Source: Alcanivoracaceae bacterium (lineage in GTDB: Bacteria > Pseudomonadota > Gammaproteobacteria > Pseudomonadales > Alcanivoracaceae). Taken from it: a DNA stretch of 64,000 nucleotides. Where the stretch lies: the NCBI GenBank assembly GCA_023146255.1, contig JAGLCJ010000001.1, positions 62,001 to 126,000 of the forward strand. Reading direction: 5' to 3'. Shown here in pieces: positions 43,061-50,944 of the stretch. Under the pieces are notes generated by a model that saw only the letters and a program-made list of their open reading frames with translations, ran no database searches and was not told the DNA's origin. Within the stretch, counting starts at the first letter, position 1, and every line of letters begins with the position of its first letter. The position numbers and the translations under genes were made by a program.

Positions 43061-43093
43061 GACGAATTCTGTCCAACAGTGACGCAATTGGTC
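43061..43093 (+). promoter_or_regulatory. Paired GAC-N7-GTC sites upstream of the first pilA
   Basis: Two GAC-N7-GTC inverted repeats at 43061-43073 and 43081-43093, exactly 20 bp apart, about 100 bp upstream of the sigma-54 promoter. The same pair, with one mismatch, precedes the second pilin gene. Position and symmetry fit an enhancer-binding-protein site, most plausibly PilR; the regulator itself is not in the window. Confidence 0.6.
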
Positions 43094-43182
43094 AGTTGTG
43101 AGCCGGTTGAATGCGCAAAAATGGGCGTCTTTCGTTGCCAGAACCGCAGCTTTCTGTGATGCGGTGTCGGGTTTGTCAAAGT

Positions 43183-43198
43183 TGGCCCGCTAGTTGCA
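43183..43198 (+). promoter_or_regulatory. Sigma-54 promoter of the first pilA
   Basis: TGGCCCG-CTAG-TTGCA matches the -24/-12 consensus TGGCACG-N4-TTGCA at all but one position. It lies 72 bp before the pilin start. PilRS/sigma-54 control of pilA is the established pattern in pseudomonads. Confidence 0.88.
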
Positions 43199-43270
43199 AT
43201 CACCTTGTCAGGACGCTCTCCAGTCGGGGGGCGAACCAGAATTAAAAACATCGTGACTGGAGAGTACATC

Positions 43271-43804
43271 ATGAAGAGCATCCAAAAGGGTTTTACCCTG
43301 ATCGAACTGATGATCGTTGTGGCGATCATCGGTATTCTGGCCGCGGTTGCGCTGCCGGCGTATCAGGACTACATCATCCGTACCAAGGTGTCTGAAGGTC
43401 TGACGCTGGCATCTGCTGCCAAGACTGCCGTTGCTGACACCTTCGCTACCCGTAACAGCGGCGCCATTCAGCCGTACGCTGGCGGCCCGGCTGTTGCCGG
43501 TTCCTACGGCTATGAGTTCCTGCCGACCGAGAACGTCGCTGCTATCCTGATCTCGGGTGTTGCCGACGTGACCGCGCCAGTACTGAACACCGAAGGTGTG
43601 ATCACCATCGGTTATGCTGGTCAGGTTGGTACTGCTCTGGCTGGTTCGGCTGTGACCCTGGTTCCGGGCTCTGGTGCTCTGGATCCGATCACCGGCCTGC
43701 CGCCGGGCCCGATGGCAGCTGGCGCTCCGCTGGTGTGGGGTTGTGTAACCGCCCCGACTAACGTCGCCGTGTTCAAGTACGTGCCGGCCAACTGCCGCTA
43801 CTAA
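43271..43804 (+). CDS. pilA: Type IV major pilin, first copy
   Basis: Type IVa pilin of 177 residues. ATG 43271 gives a six-residue basic leader plus Gly (MKSIQKG), cleaved before Phe8, then the hydrophobic helix FTLIELMIVVAIIGILAAVA with the conserved Glu at mature position 5. The globular part ends in a disulfide loop, with Cys in WGC and in the terminal PANCRY. A longer frame from TTG 43205 is ignored because it adds unrelated residues before the leader. It has its own sigma-54 promoter and terminator, and a near-twin follows 293 bp later. Confidence 0.95.
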   Translation: MKSIQKGFTLIELMIVVAIIGILAAVALPAYQDYIIRTKVSEGLTLASAAKTAVADTFATRNSGAIQPYAGGPAVAGSYGYEFLPTENVAAILISGVADVTAPVLNTEGVITIGYAGQVGTALAGSAVTLVPGSGALDPITGLPPGPMAAGAPLVWGCVTAPTNVAVFKYVPANCRY

Positions 43805-43842
43805 GCTTGAGAGACGCCTGCCACCTCCGGGTGGCGGTGAGG

Positions 43843-43871
43843 AAAGCCCCGCTTCGGCGGGGCTTTTTTTT
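43843..43871 (+). terminator. Terminator after the first pilA
   Basis: AAGCCCCGC-TTCG-GCGGGGCTT stem (9 bp, UUCG tetraloop) followed by six or more T. It separates the two pilin genes into independent transcripts. A smaller GCCACC/GGTGGC hairpin (43820-43835) precedes it. Confidence 0.95.
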
Positions 43872-43909
43872 GTCCAGCATCCGCCCGGTGTGTGGGGGGC
43901 TGGCACAGT

Positions 43910-43942
43910 GACATCTTTTGTTAGCCAGTGACGCAGTTTGTC
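43910..43942 (+). promoter_or_regulatory. Paired GAC-N7-GTC sites upstream of the second pilA
   Basis: GAC-N7-GTT (43910-43922) and GAC-N7-GTC (43930-43942), 20 bp apart as in the first pilin promoter; the second site shares CAGTGACGCA with it. The distal site to -24 element distance is about 90 bp. Probably a duplicated activator site. Confidence 0.58.
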
Positions 43943-44017
43943 CGCCACCGCTGGCTTCTGTTCCGCTTCAGACCTGTGAATGCCAGCGCTACCGGGCCTG
44001 CGCGGCGCTGCGGATGT

Positions 44018-44033
44018 TGGCCCGGTAGTTGCA
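44018..44033 (+). promoter_or_regulatory. Sigma-54 promoter of the second pilA
   Basis: TGGCCCG-GTAG-TTGCA, differing from the first pilin promoter only at one base of the spacer. It lies 63 bp before the second pilin start. Confidence 0.87.
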
Positions 44034-44096
44034 GATTTAGCCGGCAGGGTTCCCTTGTGGGGACAGGCACGACGAAGCGAGACGGGAGGGCGCAAC

Positions 44097-44630
44097 ATGA
44101 CTAGCCTGCAAAGGGGTTTTACTCTGATCGAATTGATGATCGTGGTGGCGATCATCGGCATTCTGGCTGCTATTGCGCTGCCGGCCTATCAGGACTACAT
44201 CATCCGCACCAAGGTCACCGAGGGCCTGGTGCTGGCCGGGCCGGCCAAGACCGCCGTGCTCGACACGCTGGCTGCACGCAATGTCGGCGCCGTCACACCC
44301 TATCCCGGGGTTGGCCTGCCTCCATTGGGCTCCTGGGGGTTTGAGTTCGTGCCATCGGAAGTCGTGTTGTCGATTGCCGTCGACGGCGTTGCCAACGTGG
44401 CCGCCGTGGTTGCCAATGAAGGCCGCATCCGTATTGGTTATGGCGGTCAGGTCGGCGCTGCACTCGGTGCGGCAGAGCTGTGGTTGACGCCTGGTTCGGG
44501 CGGCGTTGACCCGGTAACGGGTTTGCCGGTGTTGCCGATGCTCACCGACGCGCCGGTGGCCTGGGGTTGCACCACCAGCAACGGCGACACCACGGTCTTC
44601 AAGTACCTGCCGGCGAACTGCCGCTACTGA
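44097..44630 (+). CDS. pilA2: Type IV major pilin, second copy
   Basis: Paralogue of the upstream pilin, also 177 residues. Leader MTSLQRG then FTLIELMIVVAIIGILAAIA; the N-terminal helix and the start of the head (LPAYQDYIIRTKV) are nearly identical to copy one. The middle is clearly diverged. The disulfide loop ends in the same PANCRY with paired Cys. The gene has its own sigma-54 promoter and paired upstream sites. Its last 7 bp overlap the convergent nadC, so it has no separate terminator. Symbol is descriptive. Confidence 0.93.
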   Translation: MTSLQRGFTLIELMIVVAIIGILAAIALPAYQDYIIRTKVTEGLVLAGPAKTAVLDTLAARNVGAVTPYPGVGLPPLGSWGFEFVPSEVVLSIAVDGVANVAAVVANEGRIRIGYGGQVGAALGAAELWLTPGSGGVDPVTGLPVLPMLTDAPVAWGCTTSNGDTTVFKYLPANCRY

Positions 44631-45502
44631 GTCTGCGGCTCAAGCCGCAGCGACAGGTCAATCGCTCGCACATGCTTGGTCAGTGCGCCCAGTGATACTG
44701 ACACCGGGCGCGGTGGTGTCGGCATGGCTTGCAGATCATTCAGGCTGACGTTGCCGGACAGCTCGATGATGATGTCGGCGGGAATCCGGGCCAGCGCGAT
44801 GGCACGATCTTCAGCACTGAAATTATCCAGCATGATCTGTTCCGGTTTCGCGGCGATGGCCTGTTCCAGCTCGGTCAGATTTTCCACTTCCACGGTAATT
44901 TTCCTGTCCGCTGCCAGCGCCCTCGCTGCCTGAATGGCGGCACTGATCGAGCCGCAGGCGGCGATGTGATTTTCCTTGATTAAAAAGGCGTCATAGAGCG
45001 CGATGCGATGGTTCTCGCAGCCACCGCAAAGGACAGCGTATTTTTGTGCGGTGCGCAGGCCGGGCAGGGTCTTGCGGGTATCCAGCAGGGTGATCGGTTT
45101 GCCGGCCACCACAGCGGCCAGTTCACTGGCGATGGTGGCGGTGCCGGACAGCGTCTGCAGGAAATTCAGGGCGGTGCGCTCGCCGGTGAGAATCTGTCTG
45201 GCGTTGCCATGCAGACTGCATAGCAGCGTATCGGCTTGTACCTGATCACCGTCAGCGACGTGCCACTCGACGCGTACTGCATTGCCGAGCTGGGCAAATA
45301 CCTCGTTGACCCAGGCGCTACCACACAGCACCGCATTTTCCCGGCTGATAACACGGGCGCTGGCAACCGCATCAGCCGGAATCAGCTGGGCAGTAATGTC
45401 GCCGCTGCCAATATCCTCCTCCAGCGCCGCGCGAACCTGTTTCGGAATATCGGCAATCACATACGCGGGTAGTGCACGGACAGACAGGTCAGGCTTTTTC
45501 AC
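44624..45502 (-). CDS. nadC: Nicotinate-nucleotide pyrophosphorylase (carboxylating)
   Basis: Quinolinate phosphoribosyltransferase of NAD synthesis. 292 residues with the family blocks EDIGSGDITAQLIP, ERTALNFLQTLSGTATIA, DTRKTLPGLRTAQKYAVLCGG and the LDNF segment of the barrel. The 5' end overlaps the upstream symporter gene by 14 bp, so the two are probably co-transcribed. The 3' end overlaps the second pilin gene by 7 bp in convergent orientation. Confidence 0.96.
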   Translation of the reverse strand: MKKPDLSVRALPAYVIADIPKQVRAALEEDIGSGDITAQLIPADAVASARVISRENAVLCGSAWVNEVFAQLGNAVRVEWHVADGDQVQADTLLCSLHGNARQILTGERTALNFLQTLSGTATIASELAAVVAGKPITLLDTRKTLPGLRTAQKYAVLCGGCENHRIALYDAFLIKENHIAACGSISAAIQAARALAADRKITVEVENLTELEQAIAAKPEQIMLDNFSAEDRAIALARIPADIIIELSGNVSLNDLQAMPTPPRPVSVSLGALTKHVRAIDLSLRLEPQTQ

Positions 45503-46838
45503 GGGCGAAAAACTCTTTGGTCAACTTGGCAACAAGCGGGCTCAGAATGAGCAGCGCAATCAGATTGGGCACCGCCATCAGGGCATTGAGGATATCAGCC
45601 AGATCCCAGATCAGTGACAGGCTGCTGACCGCACCGATCGGCACCATCAGAATCCAGCACAGCCGAAACGGCAACACGGCGCGTTCACCAAAAAGATATT
45701 GGGCGCAGCGCTCTCCATACAGGCTCCAGCCGAGCAGGGTGGTGAAGGCAAAAATGGCAAGACCGATCACGACAATGGTCTGGCCGGCGCTGCCAAAGGT
45801 GGCACTGAAGGCCAGCGCGGAAAGTGGTGCGCCGCTTTGTCCGGATTCAAAGGCGCCGGTGACAACAATGGCGAGGCCGGTGACTGAGCAGATAATGATG
45901 GTATCGATAAAGGTGCCGAGCATGGCGATGCTGCCCTGGCGGCAGGGATGGTCGGTGGTCGCCGAGGCATGGGCGATCGGCGTGCTGCCAAGGCCGGCTT
46001 CATTGGAGAAGATGCCGCGGGCGATACCGAAGCGGATCGCTGCCCAGACGGTGGCGCCGGCAAAGCCGCCGCCGGCAGCGCTGCCGGTAAAGGCGTCGGA
46101 GAAACAGCGGGCCAGCGCTGCCGGCAGCGCGGCGGCGTGGTCGGCCAGCACGATCAGACCGCAGAGCAGATAGGCCACCGCCATCAGCGGCACCAGTGCG
46201 GTGGCGACATGGGCAATGCGCTTGATGCCGCCAAGGATCACCAGCGCCACCATCACCGCCATCACCAGGCCGGTGATGGTGGTGTCGAGGCCGAAGGTGT
46301 CATGCAGGCCGTCGGCGACTGAATGCGCCTGAACACCGTTGCCGATGCCGAAGCCGGCCAGCATGCCAAACAGGGCAAACAGGGTGGCGAGCCAGCGAAA
46401 GCGTGGGCCGAGGCCGTTGCGGATGTAGTACATCGGCCCGCCGATAAACTGACCATGGCTGTCTTGCTGGCGAAAGTGCACCGCCAGCACGGCTTCGCTG
46501 TATTTGGTGGTAATGCCGACCAGCGCAATCAGCCACATCCATACCAGCGCACCGGGGCCACCCATATAGATGGCGGTGGCAACCCCGGCAATATTGCCGG
46601 TGCCGACGGTGGCGGCCATGGCGGTGGCCAGCGCCGCATAGCCGGCAATGGTGCCTTCGCCGCGGCTCCCCGAGAACAGCTGGCGGAAGCCGAAGCCGAG
46701 CCGACGCAGCGGCATCAGCCCCAGTCGCAGGGTCAGCCAGAGTCCGGTGCCACCGATCAGCAACAGCATGGCTGGGCCCCACACTATCGAGGATGTCTGG
46801 GACAGGAGGTCAGCGAGTACTTGCTGTGGCTGGTTCAT
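45489..46838 (-). CDS. agcS: Sodium:alanine/glycine symporter (AgcS family)
   Basis: Membrane carrier of the alanine or glycine:cation symporter family, taking up small neutral amino acids with Na+. 449 residues with about 10-11 membrane helices. Family motifs: GEGTIAGYAALATAMAATVG, GTGNIAGVATAIYMGGPGAL, WMWLIALVGITTKYSEAVLA and SNEAGLGSTPIAHA. Start ATG 46838. It is followed by nadC with an overlap; no functional tie to NAD synthesis is evident. Exact substrate not determinable. Confidence 0.92.
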   Translation of the reverse strand: MNQPQQVLADLLSQTSSIVWGPAMLLLIGGTGLWLTLRLGLMPLRRLGFGFRQLFSGSRGEGTIAGYAALATAMAATVGTGNIAGVATAIYMGGPGALVWMWLIALVGITTKYSEAVLAVHFRQQDSHGQFIGGPMYYIRNGLGPRFRWLATLFALFGMLAGFGIGNGVQAHSVADGLHDTFGLDTTITGLVMAVMVALVILGGIKRIAHVATALVPLMAVAYLLCGLIVLADHAAALPAALARCFSDAFTGSAAGGGFAGATVWAAIRFGIARGIFSNEAGLGSTPIAHASATTDHPCRQGSIAMLGTFIDTIIICSVTGLAIVVTGAFESGQSGAPLSALAFSATFGSAGQTIVVIGLAIFAFTTLLGWSLYGERCAQYLFGERAVLPFRLCWILMVPIGAVSSLSLIWDLADILNALMAVPNLIALLILSPLVAKLTKEFFAREKA

Positions 46839-47060
46839 CGAGATCCCTGATGGCGGCTGGCGAAGCGGAGAAGCTTAGAGCATGAGGGCGGGGCGGCAAA
46901 GTGCCGTTGTCCAGCGGGTTCGGTGTGCGGCCAACGAGGGATACAGGAAGGCATTATTTCATGCTTGATAAGAATAAATGACTATATGTTAACTACTTCA
47001 TAAGTATCAGTCTGACGCCGTGATACCGTCCGATCAGATATTCACCCGTCAGGTGTCGCC

Positions 47061-49322
47061 GTGGAAAAGATCTCGCCATTGAAGCCTGTTACCGCCTCCC
47101 GGCCGCCGCGGCCTTTGCCACGCCCGGTGGAAAAGGCCAGCCTGCGTGCCACCGAGCTGCTGTGTGGCTACCTCAGCGACATGCTCGACAGTGCCGACGA
47201 CAAGCTGTTTGACCTGTCCGAAGGGCAACAGACCGGCGCGCTGGACGCCATGCGTGAGCTGCGCCTGAAGCGCGCAGGCGTCGAGAGCGGGTTCCGGCAG
47301 ACGCTGGAAAACCAGTTCCGCACCGCCTTCCTTGGCGACGGTGATTCGGTGCTCGGTAAGCTGGATCTGGACAGTCTGTCGCTGGTCCAGGACGACGAAA
47401 TGGAAGTGGATCTGGCCATGAACACCATGACTCGGCGGATCCGCATGGCCAGTGAAACCCAGCTGCGAGCCTTCAATCATCGTCTGGAGTATCTGAGCGA
47501 AGGCAAAAAGGAATTCGGCGAGCGTAACAGCCCGCTGGACCCCGCTCAGGTCGTTGGCGCCTTTCGCGGCGAAGCAGAAAAGCTCGACGTTGATATCCGT
47601 ACCCGTCTGATCATGTACAAGCTGTTCGAACGGCTGGTGATGAGTGAGCTTGGTTTTGTCATTACCGAAGTCAATCAGACCTTGATTGATAGTGGAGTGC
47701 TGCCGGACATGACGGCGCCTCCGATTCGCGCCAGCCGCCAGCCAGGGCAGGCGGCCCGCAAGAGTGCTGATGCCGCCCAGCCTGCGGCGAACCCGGTGGA
47801 GTCGCTGCTGGCGGCGCAGGGCAGTGGCGTCGTCGCTGACCCCTCGGCGCTGTACGCGATGTTCGGTGAATTACTGGAAGCGGTGAAGTTGCTGTCGATG
47901 CGCCCGGACGCGGGTCCGGCACCATCGAACATGGCGGTGATGCAGGGCGGCGTGGCCTACGTTAACGGTGCCCCGGTAACCGATGCCAGTCAGGTGCGGC
48001 AGGTATCGTCGAATGATCTGGTCGGCATGCTGAATCGTCTGCAGCGGGTGGAAACCTCGCTGGAAGAGCTTGAGCATGGCCATGACCCGGTGCGCGCAGA
48101 AGATATGGATGTGCGTGTTGAGCTCTCCGGCCTGCTTGGTGCGGAAAGTGGTGAAGAGGCCGTCCACGCACTGGATCAGGCAGACGACGCTGTGATCAAT
48201 CTGGTGTCGATGCTGTTTGATTTTATTTTCGATGATCAGGCGCTGGCCACCGAAATCAAGGCGCTGATCGGGCGCCTGCAGATTCCGTTCCTGAAAACGG
48301 CGATTGCCGACAAAACCTTTTTCAGTAATGAGCAACATCAGGCGCGGCTGTTTCTTAATACGCTGGCGCGAGCGGGTAGTCAGTGGTCGTCGTCGCAGGG
48401 GGTGTCGGATCCGCTCTATCGGCTGATCCGCGAAACCGTGTTCAAGGTGCTCAATGATTTTGATCTTGATGCCAGTTTGTTCGAGCGGTTGCGTGGCGAC
48501 ATCGAGGATGTGGTTGATCGTCAGGAAAGCCAGCGCCAGCGTATCGAAGAGCGCTTGCAGGAAGTGGAGCAGGGCAAGGTTCTTGCCGAGCAGACCCGGC
48601 GTATCGTCACTGTGGCGCTGCAGGAACGTATTGGTCAGCGCGCCTTGCCGGCGGTGGCGGTGGCACTGATCCGTGATGCCTGGCAGCAGGTGTTGTATCT
48701 CACCTGTCTGCGTGAAGGCAGTGGTAGCGACCAGTGGAACCGTTACCTGAAAGTGCTGGAAATACTGGTTTGGAGTGTGCTGCCGAAAAAAGATGAGGCG
48801 GCCCGTAGTAAGCTGGCTGATCTGGGGCCGAAACTGCTGGTCAGTTTGCGCAAGGGCCTTGAGGCGATAGGTTTTGACGCCAGCGAGCGGCAGCGATTGC
48901 TGGAGGAACTGGCGCAGTTGCATGAAGAGCTGTTGCGTCCGCTGGCGGATAACGAGCCTGCGCGTGAGGTGGTGGTGTTAGCTGCCGAGCCGGAAGCGAA
49001 AACAGAAGCCAACGAACAGGAGCTGCCAATTGATCACCCGACCCTGAAAATGGTCAATGCCCTGAAGGCGGGGGTCTGGATTGATATTGTTGATGGCGAC
49101 AGCAGTAAACGCCTGCGGCTGGCGGCTAATGTTCGTCACGGCAGCAAGCTGGTGTTCATCAATGCACGTGGTATCCGCGAGGCGGAATACTCCGGTATGG
49201 CGCTGGCGCTGGCAATCGAAGCCGGTGCAATCCGGCTGGTGGATGGCAGTCCGTTGTTCGACCGGGCACTGGAGTCAGTGATCGGTAATTTACGCAAGGT
49301 GCGAACACAGGCCACGCGCTGA
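47061..49322 (+). CDS. DUF1631 family protein of unknown function
   Basis: A 753-residue soluble protein of the DUF1631 family, found in proteobacteria without a defined role. Start GTG 47061 with a weak AGG site. The body is strongly helical, with long charged segments (RQESQRQRIEERLQEVEQGK, about residues 485-505). The last about 110 residues (AGVWIDIVDGDSSKRLRLA, RHGSKLVFINARG) look like a compact beta domain reminiscent of PilZ, but I cannot see a complete RxxxR/DxSxxG signature. No signal peptide. It stands alone before ampD, diverging from agcS over 222 bp of AT-rich DNA. Confidence 0.85.
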   Translation: MEKISPLKPVTASRPPRPLPRPVEKASLRATELLCGYLSDMLDSADDKLFDLSEGQQTGALDAMRELRLKRAGVESGFRQTLENQFRTAFLGDGDSVLGKLDLDSLSLVQDDEMEVDLAMNTMTRRIRMASETQLRAFNHRLEYLSEGKKEFGERNSPLDPAQVVGAFRGEAEKLDVDIRTRLIMYKLFERLVMSELGFVITEVNQTLIDSGVLPDMTAPPIRASRQPGQAARKSADAAQPAANPVESLLAAQGSGVVADPSALYAMFGELLEAVKLLSMRPDAGPAPSNMAVMQGGVAYVNGAPVTDASQVRQVSSNDLVGMLNRLQRVETSLEELEHGHDPVRAEDMDVRVELSGLLGAESGEEAVHALDQADDAVINLVSMLFDFIFDDQALATEIKALIGRLQIPFLKTAIADKTFFSNEQHQARLFLNTLARAGSQWSSSQGVSDPLYRLIRETVFKVLNDFDLDASLFERLRGDIEDVVDRQESQRQRIEERLQEVEQGKVLAEQTRRIVTVALQERIGQRALPAVAVALIRDAWQQVLYLTCLREGSGSDQWNRYLKVLEILVWSVLPKKDEAARSKLADLGPKLLVSLRKGLEAIGFDASERQRLLEELAQLHEELLRPLADNEPAREVVVLAAEPEAKTEANEQELPIDHPTLKMVNALKAGVWIDIVDGDSSKRLRLAANVRHGSKLVFINARGIREAEYSGMALALAIEAGAIRLVDGSPLFDRALESVIGNLRKVRTQATR

Positions 49323-49384
49323 GCTTTCCCTGAACCACCAAAGTGTCGATACTGGGCCGTCGCTGATTGCGCCGGAGAGTTCTG

Positions 49385-49957
49385 TTGCTGACGCTGAAGG
49401 ATCACTGGGTCGTTGAGGCCCGTCATTGCCCGTCACCGAACCAGAATGAACGTCCGGTGGCAGACGATATTTCCCTGATTGTAATTCATGGCATCAGTTT
49501 GCCGCCGGGCCAGTTTGGTGGCCCGCATATCGACGCACTTTTCTGTAACCGCCTTGATCCGACTGCCCATCCCTATTTCGCCGAAGTGGCTGGCCTGCAG
49601 GTGTCGTCCCATTTCCTGATTCGTCGTGATGGCGAACTGGTCCAGTATGTACCCTGTGACCGGCGCGCCTGGCATGCCGGTCGATCGCACTGGCAGGGAC
49701 GCGATAACTGCAATGATTTTTCTCTCGGCATCGAACTTGAAGGCACCGATCATGATCCCTACACATCGGCCCAGTATGCTCGGCTGAACGAGCTGCTGGA
49801 TCTGCTCCGGCAACACTACGGGATTCCCCCGCAGGCGTTGGCGGGGCATGATCAGATTGCGCCCGGGCGTAAAACCGATCCGGGACCGGCATTTGACTGG
49901 CAGCGGATAGACAGTACTGCCGGAATGTCGGCACCACAGGGGAGAGATAGACGATGA
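49385..49957 (+). CDS. ampD: 1,6-anhydro-N-acetylmuramyl-L-alanine amidase AmpD
   Basis: Cytoplasmic zinc amidase of peptidoglycan recycling; its loss derepresses AmpC beta-lactamase where AmpR is present. TTG 49385 with GGAG eight bases upstream gives an N-terminus matching E. coli AmpD (HWVVEARHCPSPNQNERP); another TTG at 49367 adds six residues. Zinc ligands: His35 (VIHGISLPPG), then His and Asp in GHDQIAPGRKTDPGPAFDW. 190 residues against 183 in E. coli. ampE overlaps by 4 bp. Confidence 0.94.
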   Translation: MLTLKDHWVVEARHCPSPNQNERPVADDISLIVIHGISLPPGQFGGPHIDALFCNRLDPTAHPYFAEVAGLQVSSHFLIRRDGELVQYVPCDRRAWHAGRSHWQGRDNCNDFSLGIELEGTDHDPYTSAQYARLNELLDLLRQHYGIPPQALAGHDQIAPGRKTDPGPAFDWQRIDSTAGMSAPQGRDRR

Positions 49958-50799
49958 AACTGTTGGTATTGCTGGTGGTGCTCGGCCTGCGCAGGCTGGA
50001 TATGGTCTGGCCATCCTGGCTTGCCGGTGGCGGACAGATGGGTCGGTTGCAAGGCTGGATCGGCGAGCGCATCGGTGCGGACATGGCCGACCTGATGGCC
50101 TGGATACTGCGGGTGGCGGTGCCGGCCCTGTTGCTGGCCTGGCTGATGCTGGTGCTGCATGGCTGGTTCTGGGGGCTGATTGGCTGGCTGGCCGGTGCGG
50201 TGTTGTTGCTGGCGCTGCTGGGTCCGGAGAGTGAGTTCCGTCATCTTGATGACATGCTGGTACGTGGCCGCATGAATGACCCGGACAACTTCGGCAGACT
50301 TGCCTGTGAGCACTTCGGTGCCGAGGGCAAACCCGGTGACAGCGGTTACTTTGCCGAACTGATGCTGCGCATTCTGCACCGTGACAGTGGTCATCTGTTT
50401 GCCACGGTGTTCTTCCTGATCACGCTCGGTTACTGGGCGGCATTTCTGTATCTGGCCAATCGCTGGCTGGCGCAGCGCGACGGCGTGCCGGGGCATCGCG
50501 CTGCCATGGTGGTGGATGCCGCCATGCTCTGGTTGCCGTCGCGGTTGCTGATTATTGTCATGGCGCTGGCCGGGGATTTCCGCCGGGTCATGGACGCCGT
50601 CGATGGTCGCATGCTGCAGCTGGAGGACAACCGCCAGGTACTGGAGGACGCCACCATCGCGGCGCTGGACCTCGGTGAAGAGCCGGATCCGGATGACCTG
50701 CAGGCTGGTGTCGACATGCTTGAGGCGCTGCAATCGCTGCTACTGCGCTGTCTTGCCCTGTGGCTGATCATGGCGGCAGTGTGGGTGATGCTGATCTGA
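49954..50799 (+). CDS. ampE: Regulatory signalling modulator AmpE
   Basis: Inner-membrane protein encoded with AmpD and suggested to modulate beta-lactamase induction; its biochemical activity is unclear. 281 residues with about four hydrophobic segments (around 50-90, 147-172, 180-205 and 265-281). CobD/AmpE-type features include LRRLDMVWPSWL near the start and YFAELMLRILHRDSGHLFAT. Start ATG 49954 overlaps ampD (ATGA). No ampR or ampC is in the window. Confidence 0.9.
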   Translation: MKLLVLLVVLGLRRLDMVWPSWLAGGGQMGRLQGWIGERIGADMADLMAWILRVAVPALLLAWLMLVLHGWFWGLIGWLAGAVLLLALLGPESEFRHLDDMLVRGRMNDPDNFGRLACEHFGAEGKPGDSGYFAELMLRILHRDSGHLFATVFFLITLGYWAAFLYLANRWLAQRDGVPGHRAAMVVDAAMLWLPSRLLIIVMALAGDFRRVMDAVDGRMLQLEDNRQVLEDATIAALDLGEEPDPDDLQAGVDMLEALQSLLLRCLALWLIMAAVWVMLI

Positions 50800-50822
50800 C
50801 ATTTTTGCTCACCAGTGCGTCC

Positions 50823-50852
50823 TTGACCGGTTGTTGCAGCGCTCGCCATACT
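50823..50852 (+). promoter_or_regulatory. Possible sigma-70 promoter of aceEF
   Basis: TTGACC (50823-50828), an 18-bp spacer and CATACT (50847-50852), about 90 bp before aceE, in the 145-bp gap after ampE. No PdhR-type ATTGGT-N3-ACCAAT operator is visible nearby. Confidence 0.5.
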
Positions 50853-50944
50853 TCGGAAACGGAGTGTTTACCCGCACACCGTTGACGATTGCGACAGGCC
50901 GGTGACCCCGGCCAGTTGTTTCACGCGACCAAGGATACAGGCCC

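Noticed and set aside
43205..43270. TTG-initiated N-terminal extension of the first pilin
   Set aside because: Type IV pilins need a short basic leader directly before the Gly-Phe cleavage site; the ATG at 43271 provides exactly that.
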